From G965216905 sp965216905 (GTDB lineage Bacteria; Actinomycetota; Acidimicrobiia; Spongiisociales; ZC4RG35), in NCBI GenBank assembly GCA_965216905.1, contig OZ244213.1:3224001-3288000 (forward strand): DNA of 64,000 nt, written 5' to 3'. The stretch's first letter is position 1. Each line of letters starts with the position of its first letter. Under the pieces are notes generated by a model, which ran no database searches, had not been told where the DNA came from, and worked only from the letters and a program-made list of their open reading frames with translations. This document shows, piece by piece, positions 61,836 to 64,000 of this stretch. A program made the position numbers and the translations under genes.

Positions 61836-63075
61836 TCCCCCACCAGGCGCCGGCCACGCCCAGCCGGGCCAGGTGCAGGGCGGCGGTCGAGCCGTACACC
61901 CGGACCCGTTCCCGGTCGCCGGGAAGCCGCAGCGTCCGCGCCCTGGTCTCGCCGGGGACGGCAATGCCCACGACCATCGTCCCCACCTCCCGTTCCAGCG
62001 GGTCGGGCCCGGCCGAACCGGTCGTCGAGATCGCCACGTCTACCCCGAGCGTACGGCGGGCGCCTTCCGCCATGGCCGCCGCCACCCCCTCGGTGACCAC
62101 ACCCCCGGCCAGGACATCGGAGCCCACCTCCAGCAGCGAGCCCTTCAGGTCGGGGGCGTAGGCAACCACCGAGCCGCGGAAGACCTCCGAGGCTCCGGAA
62201 ATCGATGCCAGCCGGGATGCGACCATCCCGGCGGTGGCGGACTCGGCGGTCCCGACGGTCCAGCCCTTCGATCCCAATAGGTCGGCCAGCACTCGCTCGA
62301 TGGTGACGTCGTCGGCACCGAAGATGGCCGACCCCAGCCGCCGGCGGACCTCGGCCTCGACCGGCTCGATGAGGCGCCGGGCATCGGCGCGGTCGGCGGC
62401 CTTGGCGGTGATGCGGATCTTGATCTCGCCGCCCGATGCCAGGAAGGCCAGCGACGGGTTGGAGGCGGCCTCGAAGAGGTCGTCGAGCGTCTCACCGACC
62501 GCCGCCTCGGCGATCCCCCAGCTGCGCAGCACCCGCGACTCCAACACGGTGGCCACCCCGGCCTTGGCGCGCAGCCGTGGCATCACCTCGGTGGTGAGCA
62601 GCGCGGTCATCTCCTCGGGGACGCCGGGAAGCAGGAACACCGAACGGCCGTCGTGTTCCAGATGCACGGCCGGGGCGGTCCCCTTGGGGTTCGGGATCAG
62701 CGCACCACCCTCCGGGTACCAGAGCTGGCGGAGGTTCGACTCGGGCATCTCCCTCCCCCAGCTGGCGAATCGTTCCCGGAGCCGTTCGGCCGCCTCCTCG
62801 GAGAAGCGGAGCGGACGGCCGGTCACGGCCGCCAGCGCCTCGCGGGTGATGTCGTCCCGCGTCGGTCCGATCCCGCCGGTGACGATCACGGCATCGGCCC
62901 GGGCCAGAGCATCGGTGAAGGCCTGCTCCAGGCGGGCCTGATTGTCTCCGACCACCTGCTGGAAGTGGGCGTCGAGCCCCGACTCGGCGATGGCGGTGCC
63001 GATGGTGGCGGCGTTGCGGTTGACGATCTGGCCGAGCAGCAGCTCGGTCCCCACCGCCAGCACTTCGACGATCAT
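61828..63075 (-). CDS. cinA: CinA-family nicotinamide mononucleotide deamidase / ADP-ribose pyrophosphatase
   Basis: 415 residues in two domains: an N-terminal MoCF-like part (VEVLAVGTELLLGQIVN, VIVTGGIGPTRDD, VFLLPGVPEEM) and a C-terminal CinA/PncC amidase (KGWTVGTAESATAGMVASRLA, then AISTTGSAGPDP). It recycles NMN and is linked to competence. The start MIVEVLAVGT at 63075 is 8 bp from rimO. Confidence 0.94.
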   Translation of the reverse strand: MIVEVLAVGTELLLGQIVNRNAATIGTAIAESGLDAHFQQVVGDNQARLEQAFTDALARADAVIVTGGIGPTRDDITREALAAVTGRPLRFSEEAAERLRERFASWGREMPESNLRQLWYPEGGALIPNPKGTAPAVHLEHDGRSVFLLPGVPEEMTALLTTEVMPRLRAKAGVATVLESRVLRSWGIAEAAVGETLDDLFEAASNPSLAFLASGGEIKIRITAKAADRADARRLIEPVEAEVRRRLGSAIFGADDVTIERVLADLLGSKGWTVGTAESATAGMVASRLASISGASEVFRGSVVAYAPDLKGSLLEVGSDVLAGGVVTEGVAAAMAEGARRTLGVDVAISTTGSAGPDPLEREVGTMVVGIAVPGETRARTLRLPGDRERVRVYGSTAALHLARLGVAGAWWGNG

Positions 63076-63082
63076 GCGACGA

Positions 63083-64000
63083 TCACTGGACCGGGCGGGG
63101 ATCGTCGACCACCACCGCCTCCACGTCGGTCCCGACGGCGGCCACCACGGTGGCATCGACCCACTCCCCGGGGGTGCCCCGGTCGAGCACCACCACCCCG
63201 TCGATGTCCGGTGCCTGGCGGTGGCTCCGGCCCACCGGGACCCCGTCCTCGACCTGGTCGACCAGCACCCGGATGGTGTCGCCGACCAGACCGGCGTTGG
63301 TGGTGGCGGTGATGTCGTCCTGGATGGCTTGCAGGTGGCGGAGTCGTTCGGCCACCTCCTCTGACGGCACCCGCCCCTCCAGGTGCACCGCCGGCGTCCC
63401 CGGCTCGGCCGAGTACGGGAAGAACCCCGCCCAGTCGAGCCGCACGTCCTCGAGGAAGGCCGCCAGCGTCTCGATGTCGTCTTCGGTCTCTCCGGGGAAC
63501 CCGACGATGAAGGAGCTGCGGAGCGCCGCATCGGGGGCGGCGGTCCGGATGTCGTCGACGAGTGTCCGGTAGCGGTCCCCGTCCCCGGGTCGTTTCATCG
63601 CCCGGAGCAGCCGGCCCACCGCGTGCTGGAGCGACAGGTCGAAGTAGGAGGCGACGGTGGGGTTGTCGGCCATCTCGGCGATCAACGCCGGCCGGATCTC
63701 CCGCGGATAGAGGTACAAGAGCCGCAGGAGGTCGACGCCGTCGATCTCCCCGACGAAGCGGAGCAGGTCGACGATGTTCCAGTCGGCGTCGGCATCGCGG
63801 CCGTAGGCGGCCAGGTCCTGGGCGACCAGCACCACCTCGCGCACGCCGGAGTCCGCCAGCGCGGCCATCTCGTCGTGGATCTCGATGGGACGACGGGAGC
63901 GCTGGGAGCCCCGGATCAGGGGGATCGCGCAGAAGGTACAGGGCTTGTCACAGCCCTCCGCCACCTTGACGTAGGCGTAGGGAAGGGTCTGGGCGGGACG
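63083..64000 (-). CDS. rimO: Ribosomal protein S12 methylthiotransferase (cut by window edge)
   Basis: The frame is open to the window end, covering the radical-SAM domain (AEGCDKPCTFCAIPLIRGSQRSR), the FDLSLQHAVGRLLRAMKRPGD stretch, GFPGETEDD and the C-terminal TRAM domain. RimO differs from MiaB (56752-58137) by the CDKPCTFC motif and the S-Q-R-SR stretch. It adds a methylthio group to Asp of S12. The N-terminal domain lies outside the window. Confidence 0.93.
   Translation of the reverse strand, partial: RPAQTLPYAYVKVAEGCDKPCTFCAIPLIRGSQRSRRPIEIHDEMAALADSGVREVVLVAQDLAAYGRDADADWNIVDLLRFVGEIDGVDLLRLLYLYPREIRPALIAEMADNPTVASYFDLSLQHAVGRLLRAMKRPGDGDRYRTLVDDIRTAAPDAALRSSFIVGFPGETEDDIETLAAFLEDVRLDWAGFFPYSAEPGTPAVHLEGRVPSEEVAERLRHLQAIQDDITATTNAGLVGDTIRVLVDQVEDGVPVGRSHRQAPDIDGVVVLDRGTPGEWVDATVVAAVGTDVEAVVVDDPRPVQ

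Overview
The window is high-GC DNA from an actinobacterium, most probably of the Acidimicrobiia. Four things point there: the order of the housekeeping genes at the right end (nrdR, LysM gene, lexA, dapF, miaA, miaB, rny, recA, thpR, cinA, rimO), paired CGAAC-N4-GTTCG LexA boxes of the actinobacterial type, Thr-rich linkers in the lipoproteins, and frequent GTG starts with ATGA/GTGA overlaps. The class assignment is inferred; no 16S rRNA gene is present.

1-23.3 kb is chromosome with mixed small operons: a truncated acetylxylan esterase, an AlkC-type DNA glycosylase followed by a frameshifted lipoprotein, an ECF sigma factor with its membrane partner, a 2H phosphoesterase, an ArsR repressor plus YraQ/ArsP-type permease with a 41-bp palindromic operator, a decayed M28 peptidase, alcohol dehydrogenase, ArsR plus tandem SRPBCC protein, acyltransferase plus patatin, dodecin, LtrA, an AAA-DUF4143 ATPase behind a 23-bp repeat array, and an orphan tail-tube-like (gp19) gene with a small partner.

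23.3-48.65 kb is accessory DNA that appears to have entered through the 3' half of a tRNA-Val(CAC) gene. Three copies of the tRNA 3' segment lie in the same orientation: an 18-bp remnant at 23327, a 46-bp copy at 31068 and the intact tRNA at 48603. This suggests two tandem elements. The left, decayed one carries a BenE-type transporter, DUF427 protein, a duplicated and frameshifted MarR gene, a helicase-associated-domain remnant, a cupin/SRPBCC/TetR cluster and an IS256-family insertion. The right one (31068-48645) keeps a tyrosine integrase, XRE and excisionase-like regulators, a replication-relaxation protein, a TraD/HerA-type ATPase and an M48 peptidase. Its cargo looks like phage defence: a 5'-truncated SIR2-like/P-loop ATPase, an EVE-domain protein, a GIY-YIG (T5orf172)-helicase fusion, two methyltransferase-fold proteins (one without a visible catalytic motif) and a 1254-residue KAP-type NTPase.

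48.7-64 kb is conserved chromosome: SH3-like lipoprotein, CoA-binding protein, small metalloprotease, three tRNAs (Val-GAC, Cys-GCA, Gly-GCC), dut, nrdR, a divergent lexA/LysM SOS locus with three LexA boxes spaced exactly 25 bp, lysine biosynthesis (dapF), tRNA modification (miaA, miaB), RNase Y, recA with its own LexA box, thpR, cinA and the 3' part of rimO.
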